From Bacillota bacterium (GTDB lineage: Bacteria > Bacillota > Clostridia > Christensenellales > CAG-138), in NCBI GenBank assembly GCA_023396535.1, contig JAEWWD010000037.1:1-7061 (forward strand): a stretch of 7,061 bases of DNA, given 5' to 3'. Numbering within the stretch: the stretch's first letter is position 1; each line of letters opens with the position of its first letter. Position numbers and translations under genes: made by a program. This document shows, one piece after another, positions 1-5,010 of the stretch. Below the pieces are notes generated by a model that was not told where the DNA came from, made no database searches, and saw nothing but the letters and a program-made list of their open reading frames with translations.

Positions 1-683
1 GGCTCATGCAGCCTTCAAGCGGCCGCGTGCTGGTGGACGGGTTCGATCTTTCGGACAGGAAGCAGCGCGCACAGGCACGCAGCCGCGTGGGGCTGGTGTT
101 CCAGTACCCCGAATACCAGTTGTTTGAGGAAACGGTGTTCAAGGACGTGGCGTTCGGCCCGAAAAACCTCGGCGTGAGCGAGCAGGAGATCCCCGCCCGC
201 GTGGAAGAGGCGCTGCTGCTTGTCGGGCTTGCGCCCGACATATTCGCGGAGAAGTCGCCGTTCGATTTATCCGGCGGCGAAAAGCGCCGCGCGGCGCTCG
301 CGGGCATCATCGCCATGCGCCCGAGGTATCTGCTTCTGGACGAGCCCATGGCGGGGCTGGACCCGCGGGGCAGGCGCGCCGTCATTGACCTGCTGCAGAA
401 CCTGCGCGAAAAGACGGGCTGCGCCATCGTCATGGTATCGCACTCCATGGACGACGTATCTAAATACGCCGACCGCATCGCCGTGCTGCGCAAAGGCGAG
501 CTGGTGAGAGCGGATACGCCGGAGCGCGTATTCTCAAACCCCGAGAGCCTGATAGAGATAGGGCTGGATATTCCGCAGGCGGCCAGGCTGGCGGTGGAAT
601 TGCGCAAGCGTGGAGTAAATGCCCCGGCCGGGCTGTATCTGGAAGAAGATGTGGGGAACTACCTGCTTGCGGCATTAAACTGA
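1..683 (+). CDS. ecfA2: Energy-coupling factor transporter ATPase EcfA2 (5' end cut off)
   Basis: ATP-binding subunit of an ECF vitamin/metal transporter; it pairs with EcfA1 and EcfT at the inner face of the membrane to power substrate-binding S components. The reading frame is open from base 3, so the gene starts left of the window. About 226 residues remain of the roughly 285 usual for the family, and the Walker A loop is missing. Counting from the Met at base 6, the Q-loop is VFQYPEYQLFEETV (31-44; this wording is typical of EcfA2 rather than EcfA1), the ABC signature LSGGEKRR is at 88-95, Walker B LLLDEP at 109-114, the D-loop AGLDP at 116-120, and the switch histidine H146 lies in VSHSMDD. 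The Met at base 6 (MQPSSGRV) is internal, as this segment normally follows Walker A. The stop lies 15 nt before the next start, so the two genes are probably co-transcribed. An ecfA1 gene is expected just to the left (inference). Confidence 0.95.
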   Translation, partial: LMQPSSGRVLVDGFDLSDRKQRAQARSRVGLVFQYPEYQLFEETVFKDVAFGPKNLGVSEQEIPARVEEALLLVGLAPDIFAEKSPFDLSGGEKRRAALAGIIAMRPRYLLLDEPMAGLDPRGRRAVIDLLQNLREKTGCAIVMVSHSMDDVSKYADRIAVLRKGELVRADTPERVFSNPESLIEIGLDIPQAARLAVELRKRGVNAPAGLYLEEDVGNYLLAALN

Positions 684-698
684 ACGGAGGGTTTCGTT

Positions 699-1391
699 AT
701 GCTGGAGGAACTGTTTCAGGTACAGGACGGCGCCGCATCTGTCGGCATGTGCATTGGCCTGCTCGCCATGCGCGGCTGCGCCCCGACAGTGCCGCTGGAC
801 GCGTACCGCACGGCGGAGGCGGAGGCCGTCGTCCTTATGCGGGAGCGCTTTGGCGGAATGGACAGGAAAACGCTCCGGACGATACCGCCGGTGGACGCAT
901 ACGCCGCGTATTACAAGAAATTCGGCCAGAATTACCCGCTCATACAGCAGCTTGAATCCGTGCTGCGCGCAGATAAGGGGTTTGACGCCGAGACGCCGCT
1001 CGTCAGCGCCATGTTCGCAGCGGAGCTCTTCTCCATGCTGCTCACGGCGGGGCACGATTTGAAAAAGCTCGGTCTGCCCGTCCGGCTGTGCACTGCCGCC
1101 GGGGGGGAAGCGTACACGTCCATATCCGGCCGGGACACGGCGGCGGTCGGCGGCGACGCGTATATCGCCGACGCGGACGGCATAATCTCCAGCATACTGC
1201 GCGGTCCGGACGAGCGGACCCGCATCACGGCGGATACTGTGGATACGCTCTATACCGTATACGCCCCCGCGGGCGTGGAAACGGACGCCGTGCTCGCAGG
1301 GCTTGATCTGCTGGAACGGCTGATACGGAGCTTCGCCCCGCAGGCCGAGACGGTGTTTAAGGGCATAGGCGCCAGTGCGCTTGCGCAATGA
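699..1391 (+). CDS. Stand-alone B3/B4 tRNA-binding-domain protein (PheT-related)
   Basis: A 230-residue soluble protein resembling the B3/B4 domain of phenylalanyl-tRNA synthetase beta chain, found as a free-standing protein (COG3382 type) in many bacteria. The domain wording is clear from about residue 68: AAYYKKFG, LIQQLESVLR, TPLVSAMFAAEL, LTAGHDL (115-121), then GGDAYIADADGIISS and RGPDERTRIT, ending with YAPAGV. In PheT this domain contributes to tRNA handling and editing; the free-standing family has no settled function, and an editing or tRNA/amino-acid binding role is only inferred. The start is ATG with GGAGGG at about 686-691 and a 7-nt spacer. It sits 15 nt after ecfA2, within an ECF operon, which is not its obvious place. 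The last codons (CAA TGA) merge with an AACAATG repeat tract, so the 3' end may have been reshaped when that tract arrived. No membrane segments or signal peptide are seen. Confidence 0.82.
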   Translation: MLEELFQVQDGAASVGMCIGLLAMRGCAPTVPLDAYRTAEAEAVVLMRERFGGMDRKTLRTIPPVDAYAAYYKKFGQNYPLIQQLESVLRADKGFDAETPLVSAMFAAELFSMLLTAGHDLKKLGLPVRLCTAAGGEAYTSISGRDTAAVGGDAYIADADGIISSILRGPDERTRITADTVDTLYTVYAPAGVETDAVLAGLDLLERLIRSFAPQAETVFKGIGASALAQ

Positions 1392-1425
1392 ACAATGAAT
1401 AATTAACAATGAACAATGAACAATG
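1391..1425 (+). repeat. AACAATG heptamer repeat tract
   Basis: AACAATG occurs at 1391-1397, 1405-1411, 1412-1418 and 1419-1425; the last three are in perfect tandem. The tract begins within the stop codon of the B3/B4 gene (CAATGA also precedes it at 1386-1391). It is AT-rich in a GC-rich setting. It looks like the left edge of the repeat-like element that fills the space before ecfT. Confidence 0.75.
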
Positions 1426-1427
1426 AA

Positions 1428-1455
1428 GGAAGAAATATCCTTCGGGAATTTCTCC
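1428..1455 (+). other. Hairpin with UUCG tetraloop
   Basis: GGA-GAAAT-TCC (with single bulged A's at 1431 and 1437) pairs with GGA-ATTTC-TCC around a TTCG loop at 1441-1444. The loop is closed by C-G, giving the very stable C(UUCG)G tetraloop in RNA read on the plus strand. It lies 37 nt after the B3/B4 stop. No U-run follows (next bases GAATTAAC), so it is not a textbook terminator; it could act as a weak terminator, an mRNA 3'-end protector or part of the larger element. Confidence 0.6.
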
Positions 1456-1476
1456 GAATTAACATTAATGCTTGCT

Positions 1477-1505
1477 TTGAGCGCCGACTGCACAACCTCT
1501 ATATA
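1477..1505 (+). promoter_or_regulatory. Possible sigma-70-type promoter upstream of ecfT
   Basis: TTGAGC (1477-1482) and TATATA (1500-1505) are separated by 17 nt inside an AT-rich patch (1500-1514). Each box matches the consensus at 4 of 6 positions. A better TATATT box at 1504-1509 would give a spacer of 21 nt. If used, it would give an ecfT transcript with a leader of over 200 nt that begins with the palindromes at 1515-1666. The AT-rich patch alone could produce such a match by chance. Confidence 0.28.
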
Positions 1506-1514
1506 TATTATTTT

Positions 1515-1666
1515 GCAAACGCCCATGGGCGTTTGCGGGAGGGTTTCCAAAGGGCCTGAGGCCCTTTGGTGGGAGCTTGGGGGCCGAAGCTGAGCGCCGC
1601 CAGTGGCGGAGCAAGCGAAGCGAAGGCCCAGTGAGCAAGGAAGCACAAGCCCGTTTGGGCGAGTGC
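1515..1666 (+). repeat. Palindrome-rich GC element (possible structured RNA or MITE-like repeat)
   Basis: A chain of strong inverted repeats in non-coding DNA. 1515-1536 is a perfect 22-nt palindrome (GCAAACGCCC/ATGGGCGTTTGC half pattern). At 1547-1569 two perfect 10-bp arms (CCAAAGGGCC) flank the loop TGA. At 1574-1591 AGCTT pairs with AAGCT. At 1597-1609 CCGCC pairs with GGCGG around AGT. At 1643-1666 GCAC-AA-GCCC pairs with GGGC-GA-GTGC around GTTT. GGGCC at 1581-1585 can also close with GGCCC at 1625-1629 to make a branched fold. No start with a ribosome site or protein-like reading frame explains it. With the AACAATG tract on the left and CATTGT at 1670-1675 on the right it resembles a dispersed intergenic element; copy number elsewhere is unknown from this window. 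It occupies the gap between the B3/B4 gene and ecfT. Confidence 0.6.
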
Positions 1667-1733
1667 GACCATTGTGAACTGTGGGCATAAAAGCCCTCAA
1701 CATTCCCGTTTACCAAGGAGGACGGACATCGCC

Positions 1734-2534
1734 ATGACCAACATCACCCTGGGACAGTATTTCCCGGGAAATTCTCCCATACACAGACTGGATCCGCGCA
1801 CCAAGATACTGCTCATGCTGCTGTACATCGTGGTGGTGTTCCTCGTGCAGTCGCTGTGGCTGTTTCTGGTGCCCGCCCTGTTCGTGGTGCTGGTGACGCT
1901 GCTGGCGCAGGTACCCGTATCGTACGTCATACGCTCGCTCAAGCCGCTGCGCATGCTGCTGCTGTTCATGTTCTTTGTGAACCTGTTTCTGACGCCGGGC
2001 GAAACGGTGCTGTTTGAGTATTCCTTCCTGCGCGTCACGCAGGAAGCGCTGCGCCAGGCCGTGTATATTTCGCTTCGTCTGATACTGCTGGTGGGCGGCA
2101 CGTCGCTGATGACGCTGACCACCTCGCCCATCACGCTGACGGGCGGGCTGGAACTGCTGCTCAAGCCCTTCTCACGCTTCGGCTTCCCGGCGCACGAGCT
2201 GGCCATGATGATGACCATCGCCCTGCGCTTCATCCCCACGCTGATGGAGGAGGCGGATAAAATCCGCAAGGCGCAGATCGCGCGCGGCGCGGATTTTGAA
2301 AGCGGCAACCTCATCAACCGCGCGAAAAGCATGATCCCCATACTCGTGCCGCTGTTCGTCTCGGCCTTCCGGCGCGCGGACGAACTGGCCATGGCCATGG
2401 AATCCCGCTGTTATCACGGTGGCGAGGGGCGCACGCGCATGCATGTGCTGCGCTTCACCGGCGCGGACGCGGCGGCGGCGTTCGTCGTGTGCGGCATGGG
2501 CGCGGGCATCCTGCTGCTGCAGGCGCTGTTATGA
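1734..2534 (+). CDS. ecfT: Energy-coupling factor transporter transmembrane protein EcfT
   Basis: Membrane scaffold of the ECF transporter. It links the EcfA1/EcfA2 ATPases to exchangeable vitamin-binding S components. The 266 residues match the usual size. The N-terminus has the family wording GNSPIHRLDPRTKILL (12-27), followed by hydrophobic stretches at about 26-60, 72-87, 106-128 and a last one at 244-265. The coupling region carries two Arg motifs: ARGA at 183-186 (IARGADF) and, in place of the usual second A-R-G, SRCY at 224-227 (MESRCYHGGEGRT). These short helices dock into grooves of the ATPases. ATG 1734 is chosen because the family N-terminus begins there; AAGGAGG at 1715-1721 sits 12 nt upstream, a slightly long spacer. 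A GTG at 1674 would add 20 unlikely residues. The stop overlaps the next start (ATGA). It is split from ecfA2 by the B3/B4 gene and the palindrome-rich element, so it may have its own promoter. Confidence 0.95.
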   Translation: MTNITLGQYFPGNSPIHRLDPRTKILLMLLYIVVVFLVQSLWLFLVPALFVVLVTLLAQVPVSYVIRSLKPLRMLLLFMFFVNLFLTPGETVLFEYSFLRVTQEALRQAVYISLRLILLVGGTSLMTLTTSPITLTGGLELLLKPFSRFGFPAHELAMMMTIALRFIPTLMEEADKIRKAQIARGADFESGNLINRAKSMIPILVPLFVSAFRRADELAMAMESRCYHGGEGRTRMHVLRFTGADAAAAFVVCGMGAGILLLQALL

Positions 2535-2941
2535 TCGGCAAGCGCGGCAAATGGATACTGCTGATCGCAGCGGGCGCGCTGCTCGTCGCTGCGTTCCTGT
2601 GGAACGCGCATCTCTCCGCCACGAGTGAGGGCGCGCGGCTATGCCGCACGGTGAACGAATTCGGCTACGCGCTGCATCCGGACGATCTGTATCCCGCCGG
2701 CGTGTGGAACGATACCAGCATACGCGCGCTACTTCCTGAAACGGAGCTTGCGGAGGCGGTCGCCGCCTCAAAAAGCGCGGGGTTCCCTTCGGATATCGAC
2801 CGCGCGGGGCAGGTAACGCTGGTGATGGCGAACGTGGGGGACGACGACGTCGTTACGCTGTATCTGGTGGAAGGGGAAATCGAACTCGGCTTTGTGCAGG
2901 TCACGGGGACAGGGGCCGTGCGCGCGCTGGGCGCTCGATAA
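2531..2941 (+). CDS. Small membrane-anchored protein of unknown function
   Basis: A 136-residue protein I do not firmly recognise. A basic start (MIGKRGKW) leads into one hydrophobic segment (residues about 8-24, ILLIAAGALLVAAF), consistent with a signal anchor or uncleaved signal peptide; no lipobox cysteine is seen. The rest should lie outside the membrane and is acidic, with NEFGYALHPDDLYP near 42-55, an ALLPETELAEAV helix at about 66-77, and a strand-rich end (VVTLYLVEGEIELGFVQV). The general plan (a short FGY/hydrophobic opening and a closing strand pair) recalls the DUF4830 group of Clostridia, but this is a weak impression. The ATG overlaps the ecfT stop as ATGA, indicating translational coupling, and truA follows after 13 nt, so it is part of the same operon. 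High GC (about 60% or more) matches its neighbours, so it appears to be a long-term resident gene. Confidence 0.75.
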   Translation: MIGKRGKWILLIAAGALLVAAFLWNAHLSATSEGARLCRTVNEFGYALHPDDLYPAGVWNDTSIRALLPETELAEAVAASKSAGFPSDIDRAGQVTLVMANVGDDDVVTLYLVEGEIELGFVQVTGTGAVRALGAR

Positions 2942-2954
2942 CGAGGGAAACGCC

Positions 2955-3725
2955 ATGCGACGCATACGCCTCATATTGGAATACGACGGCACCGCCTACG
3001 TCGGCTGGCAGACACAGCCCAACGGCGTCGCCGTGCAGCAACTGGTGGAAGAACAGCTTGCCCGCGTAGTCGGCGAGCGCATCGCGGTGCACGCTTCCGG
3101 GCGCACGGACAGCGGCGTGCACGCGCTCGCGCAGGTGGCGCACTTCGATACGAACGCCCGCATGCCGGCGGATAAGTTCGCTTTTGCGCTCAACACCGGC
3201 TTGCCCCCGGATATCCGCGTGCGGTATTCTGATGAAGCGCCGGAGGGCTTCCACGCCCGGTTTGACGTGAAAGGCAAGCAATACCGGTATACCATCGTGA
3301 CCGGCCCGCACGCCCGCGCGTTTTTACGCAATACGGCGCTGCATGTGCACGGGCATATCGACGAGGATAAGCTCCGCCGCGCGGCGAAAGAAATCGTTGG
3401 CGCGCACGACTTCCGCGCGTTCATGGCGTCGGGAAGCAGCATGGAAAACACGGTACGCGAAATATACCGTTCCGAATGGACGCGGCAGGGAAGCATATTG
3501 ACCTACGACGTGGAGGGCAGCGGGTTTTTATACAACATGGTGCGCATACTGGCGGGCACCATGCTGGATATCGCGAAGGGAACCCTTCCCGAAACGGCTA
3601 TGCGCGCGGCGCTATGTAGCGGCAACCGTTCCGACGCGGGCGCGACCGCGCCCGCGTACGGGCTCGCGTTGGTGCGCGTGCGCTACGACGGGTTTGATAC
3701 GGCTGAGGTGCTGGGGGAAGATTAA
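2955..3725 (+). CDS. truA: tRNA pseudouridine(38-40) synthase TruA
   Basis: Cytoplasmic enzyme that isomerises uridines 38, 39 and 40 in the anticodon arm of many tRNAs to pseudouridine. Its 256 residues fit the family. The N-terminus RLILEYDGTAYVGWQ (5-19) is characteristic. The catalytic aspartate is D52 in ASGRTDSGVHA (48-58). The conserved active-site tyrosine is Y110 in KQYRYTI. The C-terminal half shows HDFRAFMASGS, GSGFLYNMVR (188-197) and the closing TAPAYGLAL (231-239). ATG 2955 is preceded by GAGGGA at 2943-2948 with a 6-nt spacer; an upstream in-frame start would run into the previous gene. truA following ecfT is a common Bacillota arrangement, but here a small anchored protein lies between them, and the rplM-rpsI pair that often follows is absent. 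Transcription probably ends at the 42-nt palindrome 52 nt after the stop. Confidence 0.97.
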   Translation: MRRIRLILEYDGTAYVGWQTQPNGVAVQQLVEEQLARVVGERIAVHASGRTDSGVHALAQVAHFDTNARMPADKFAFALNTGLPPDIRVRYSDEAPEGFHARFDVKGKQYRYTIVTGPHARAFLRNTALHVHGHIDEDKLRRAAKEIVGAHDFRAFMASGSSMENTVREIYRSEWTRQGSILTYDVEGSGFLYNMVRILAGTMLDIAKGTLPETAMRAALCSGNRSDAGATAPAYGLALVRVRYDGFDTAEVLGED

Positions 3726-3751
3726 GAAGTCCTTTTAAACGCCGTAACGGC

Positions 3752-3776
3752 TTCGAACGATATTTCGAACAGATAT
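3752..3776 (+). repeat. Tandem imperfect 12/13-mer
   Basis: TTCGAACGATAT (3752-3763) is followed directly by TTCGAACAGATAT (3764-3776), the same unit with one inserted A. Each unit contains the palindrome TTCGAA. The second unit's GATATGC (3772-3778) can pair with GCATATC (3825-3831) on the far side of the large palindrome, extending that structure with a bulge. The function is unknown; it may be part of the terminator region or a protein-binding site. Confidence 0.6.
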
Positions 3777-3777
3777 G

Positions 3778-3819
3778 CTGCCGGGCCCCGCGCTCACATG
3801 TGAGCGCGGGGCCCGGCAG
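3778..3819. terminator. Perfect 42-nt palindrome, likely bidirectional terminator
   Basis: The 21-nt half site starting CTGCCGGGCCCCGCGC is followed immediately by its exact reverse complement, giving a possible 19-20 bp GC-rich stem with almost no loop. It lies between the convergent genes truA (plus) and the COG1237-type MBL gene (minus), 52 nt and 71 nt from their stops, where a shared terminator is expected. No proper U-run follows on either strand (plus side TTTGTGCA; minus side CATATCTG), so the call rests on position and stem strength. A palindrome this perfect could also extrude as a cruciform. Confidence 0.55.
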
Positions 3820-3890
3820 TTTGTGCATATCAAAGGGGGATATTTCTACGGGCGACGGACAGCGGCTGTCACGAAATTAGACGTCCGCTG

Positions 3891-4745
3891 TTAGTTGCAC
3901 TCAACAACCAGCGAAACGCCCGCTTCCTTGCTGGCCTCCGGAAGGGTATTCCACAGGGCGAGCTTGCAGTGCAGGTCGGTATCGTGACAGATATAAAAGT
4001 TCTGAATATTCTGCCTTTTGACATATTCGCAGGTTTTATCCACCTGCGATTGGGGAACTTCGTCTATGCGCAGGTGCGAACCGCCCAGATAGGTATGGAT
4101 CCGCTTCGCGCCGGTCAGCTTTTTCGCATATTCCATGATATTGCATATGCCGTAATGCGCGCAGGCCGCGACCACGCTGACGTCCTCGCCGTTCTTATGC
4201 TTATACGCAAATTGCGTGTCCTCGTCGACGACGTCGTCCGTCCACTCGCCATTTTTCAGTATTTTGGCCACCTGCGGCACGATGTGCTCAAAATCATTGG
4301 TCCGCTCGGTAATGCCCATATAGCAGAGGTTCTCTGTCAGCCATAAGGGCCCCGGTGTGACGCGCACGTCAAAATACTGATCCAACAGTTCACGGCTGAC
4401 GTCCATGCCCGAAGAATGCTTCTTTTTGAAGTTAAATCTTTTGAGGAACAGATCCTCCGTTGTGAACAGCATGACCGGCTTTCTGGCCATAGCCATATCC
4501 CGGTAATATTTTAAGAGATATTTCAAGCCGCAGATATGATCCCTGTGACCGTGGGATAAAACAACATAATCGGCGGTGCGCAGATCGATCCCCAAGGCTT
4601 CTGCGTTCTTTATAAACTTATCGGAAAAGCCGCAGTCATAGAGCACTTTGATGTCGTCGTCTTCTATCCAGGCGGAATACCCATGCTCCGCGTTATAGTA
4701 TTTTCCAAACAGGCTGGTATTCTCCAGCAACAATGTAACTTTCAT
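3891..4745 (-). CDS. MBL-fold metallohydrolase, COG1237 type, in the ula operon
   Basis: A 284-residue soluble protein of the metallo-beta-lactamase fold. The metal site H-x-H-x-D-H is seen as SHGHRDH (H65, H67, D69, H70). Later ligand positions fit H197 (ACAHYGICNI), H224 (GGSHL) and H254 (YICHDTD). The order YDCGFSDKFIKNAEALGIDL, then SHGHRDH, then the AHYG and LGGSHL boxes is that of the COG1237 group, which includes proteins named for dihydropterin/ribofuranosylaminobenzene-phosphate synthesis; that name is not good evidence of function in a bacterium. The domain is full length. ATG 4745 has GAGGTT at 4751-4756 with a 5-nt spacer. It is the last gene of a minus-strand run with ulaG, ulaA and ulaB, after a 265-bp gap. 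Context suggests an enzyme acting on a sugar-acid phosphate or lactone, but this is inference. It is not UlaG, whose C-terminus is found separately at the right edge. Confidence 0.85.
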   Translation of the reverse strand: MKVTLLLENTSLFGKYYNAEHGYSAWIEDDDIKVLYDCGFSDKFIKNAEALGIDLRTADYVVLSHGHRDHICGLKYLLKYYRDMAMARKPVMLFTTEDLFLKRFNFKKKHSSGMDVSRELLDQYFDVRVTPGPLWLTENLCYMGITERTNDFEHIVPQVAKILKNGEWTDDVVDEDTQFAYKHKNGEDVSVVAACAHYGICNIMEYAKKLTGAKRIHTYLGGSHLRIDEVPQSQVDKTCEYVKRQNIQNFYICHDTDLHCKLALWNTLPEASKEAGVSLVVECN

Positions 4746-4754
4746 TTTGTAACC

Positions 4755-4952
4755 TCAATATGTCTGTTTCGTTTGTTTTGCTGACGTTCGCTTCTTAGAC
4801 ATCTGTTTCCGGCAATACTCATGGACACAGGGTTTACGAATTCTGACAGCCGCAGGATATGCACACAAGTTCGCCCGGACGGTAACCGGATCAGGTTCAA
4901 ATCCGTTACTTTCGGACTGCTTCTGTCCGCACATTCTGCGGCTGCCAGTCAA
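4755..4952 (-). CDS. Candidate small ORF between ulaB and the MBL gene (doubtful)
   Basis: A 65-codon frame opens at TTG 4952 with AGGAGA only 3 nt upstream (4956-4961), and its TGA at 4755 overlaps the ribosome site of the MBL gene. The product would be basic, with four cysteines (MCG, NLCAYP, PCVHEYC) and a lysine-rich tail (MSKKR then TSAKQTKQ). I recognise no family. The start codon is weak, the spacer is short, and the same bases form strong RNA pairings (4843-4948), so it may be non-coding. I keep it because the frame is open for the whole gap and the gene junctions are operon-like. Confidence 0.2.
   Translation of the reverse strand: MTGSRRMCGQKQSESNGFEPDPVTVRANLCAYPAAVRIRKPCVHEYCRKQMSKKRTSAKQTKQTY
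4843..4948 (-). ncRNA. Candidate structured RNA between ulaB and the MBL gene
   Basis: Read as minus-strand RNA, CUGGCAGCCGCAG (4948-4936) pairs with CUGCGGCUGUCAG (4855-4843): 13 bp with one G-U. Inside are a 5-bp hairpin (CGGAC/GUCCG, loop 4918-4924) and a 9-bp hairpin (GUAACGGAU pairing with AUCC-G-GUUAC, one bulged G, 9-nt loop 4892-4900). Together they make a three-way junction. The stretch UUUGAACCUGAUCCGGUUA (4901-4883) resembles the 3' half of the TPP riboswitch aptamer, but the CUGAGA box and a closing P4 helix are not seen, so I do not call it a TPP switch. It lies within the 265-bp gap before the MBL gene and could be a cis-regulator, a processed spacer or a degenerate element. Confidence 0.35.
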
Positions 4953-5010
4953 TGATCTCCTATAATAAGCTGCGAAAAAGCTGCTTTGGTCGGGTTCGAC
5001 GATAACGGCC

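Noticed and set aside
1386..1425. CRISPR array
   Set aside because: The units are 7 nt long and in tandem with no spacers.
675..1703. 342-codon open frame on the minus strand across the B3/B4 gene and the palindrome element
   Set aside because: It is antisense to a clearly conserved protein, has low-complexity arginine/alanine-rich content, and its N-terminal part is only translated repeat DNA. High GC gives long antisense frames.
1697..2398. 233-codon minus-strand frame opposite ecfT
   Set aside because: Serine/methionine-rich shadow of the EcfT reading frame with no ribosome site or recognisable motif.
3858..3891. Hairpins GACAGC-G-GCTGTC (3858-3870) and ACAGCGG/CCGCTGT (3859-3865 with 3885-3891) as a terminator for the MBL gene
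   Set aside because: The two pairings exclude each other, the stems are short and no U-run follows on the minus strand; the 42-nt palindrome is a better terminator candidate.
4883..4930. tRNA-like T-arm on the plus strand (GGTTCAAATCC at 4894-4904)
   Set aside because: The flanking bases do not form a 5-bp T stem (only two pairs), and no acceptor, D-arm or anticodon arm can be drawn.
4843..4948. Complete TPP riboswitch
   Set aside because: Only the GAACCUGAU-CCGG part fits; the CUGAGA thiamine-sensing box and a closing P4 helix are not visible, and the neighbouring genes are not thiamine genes.
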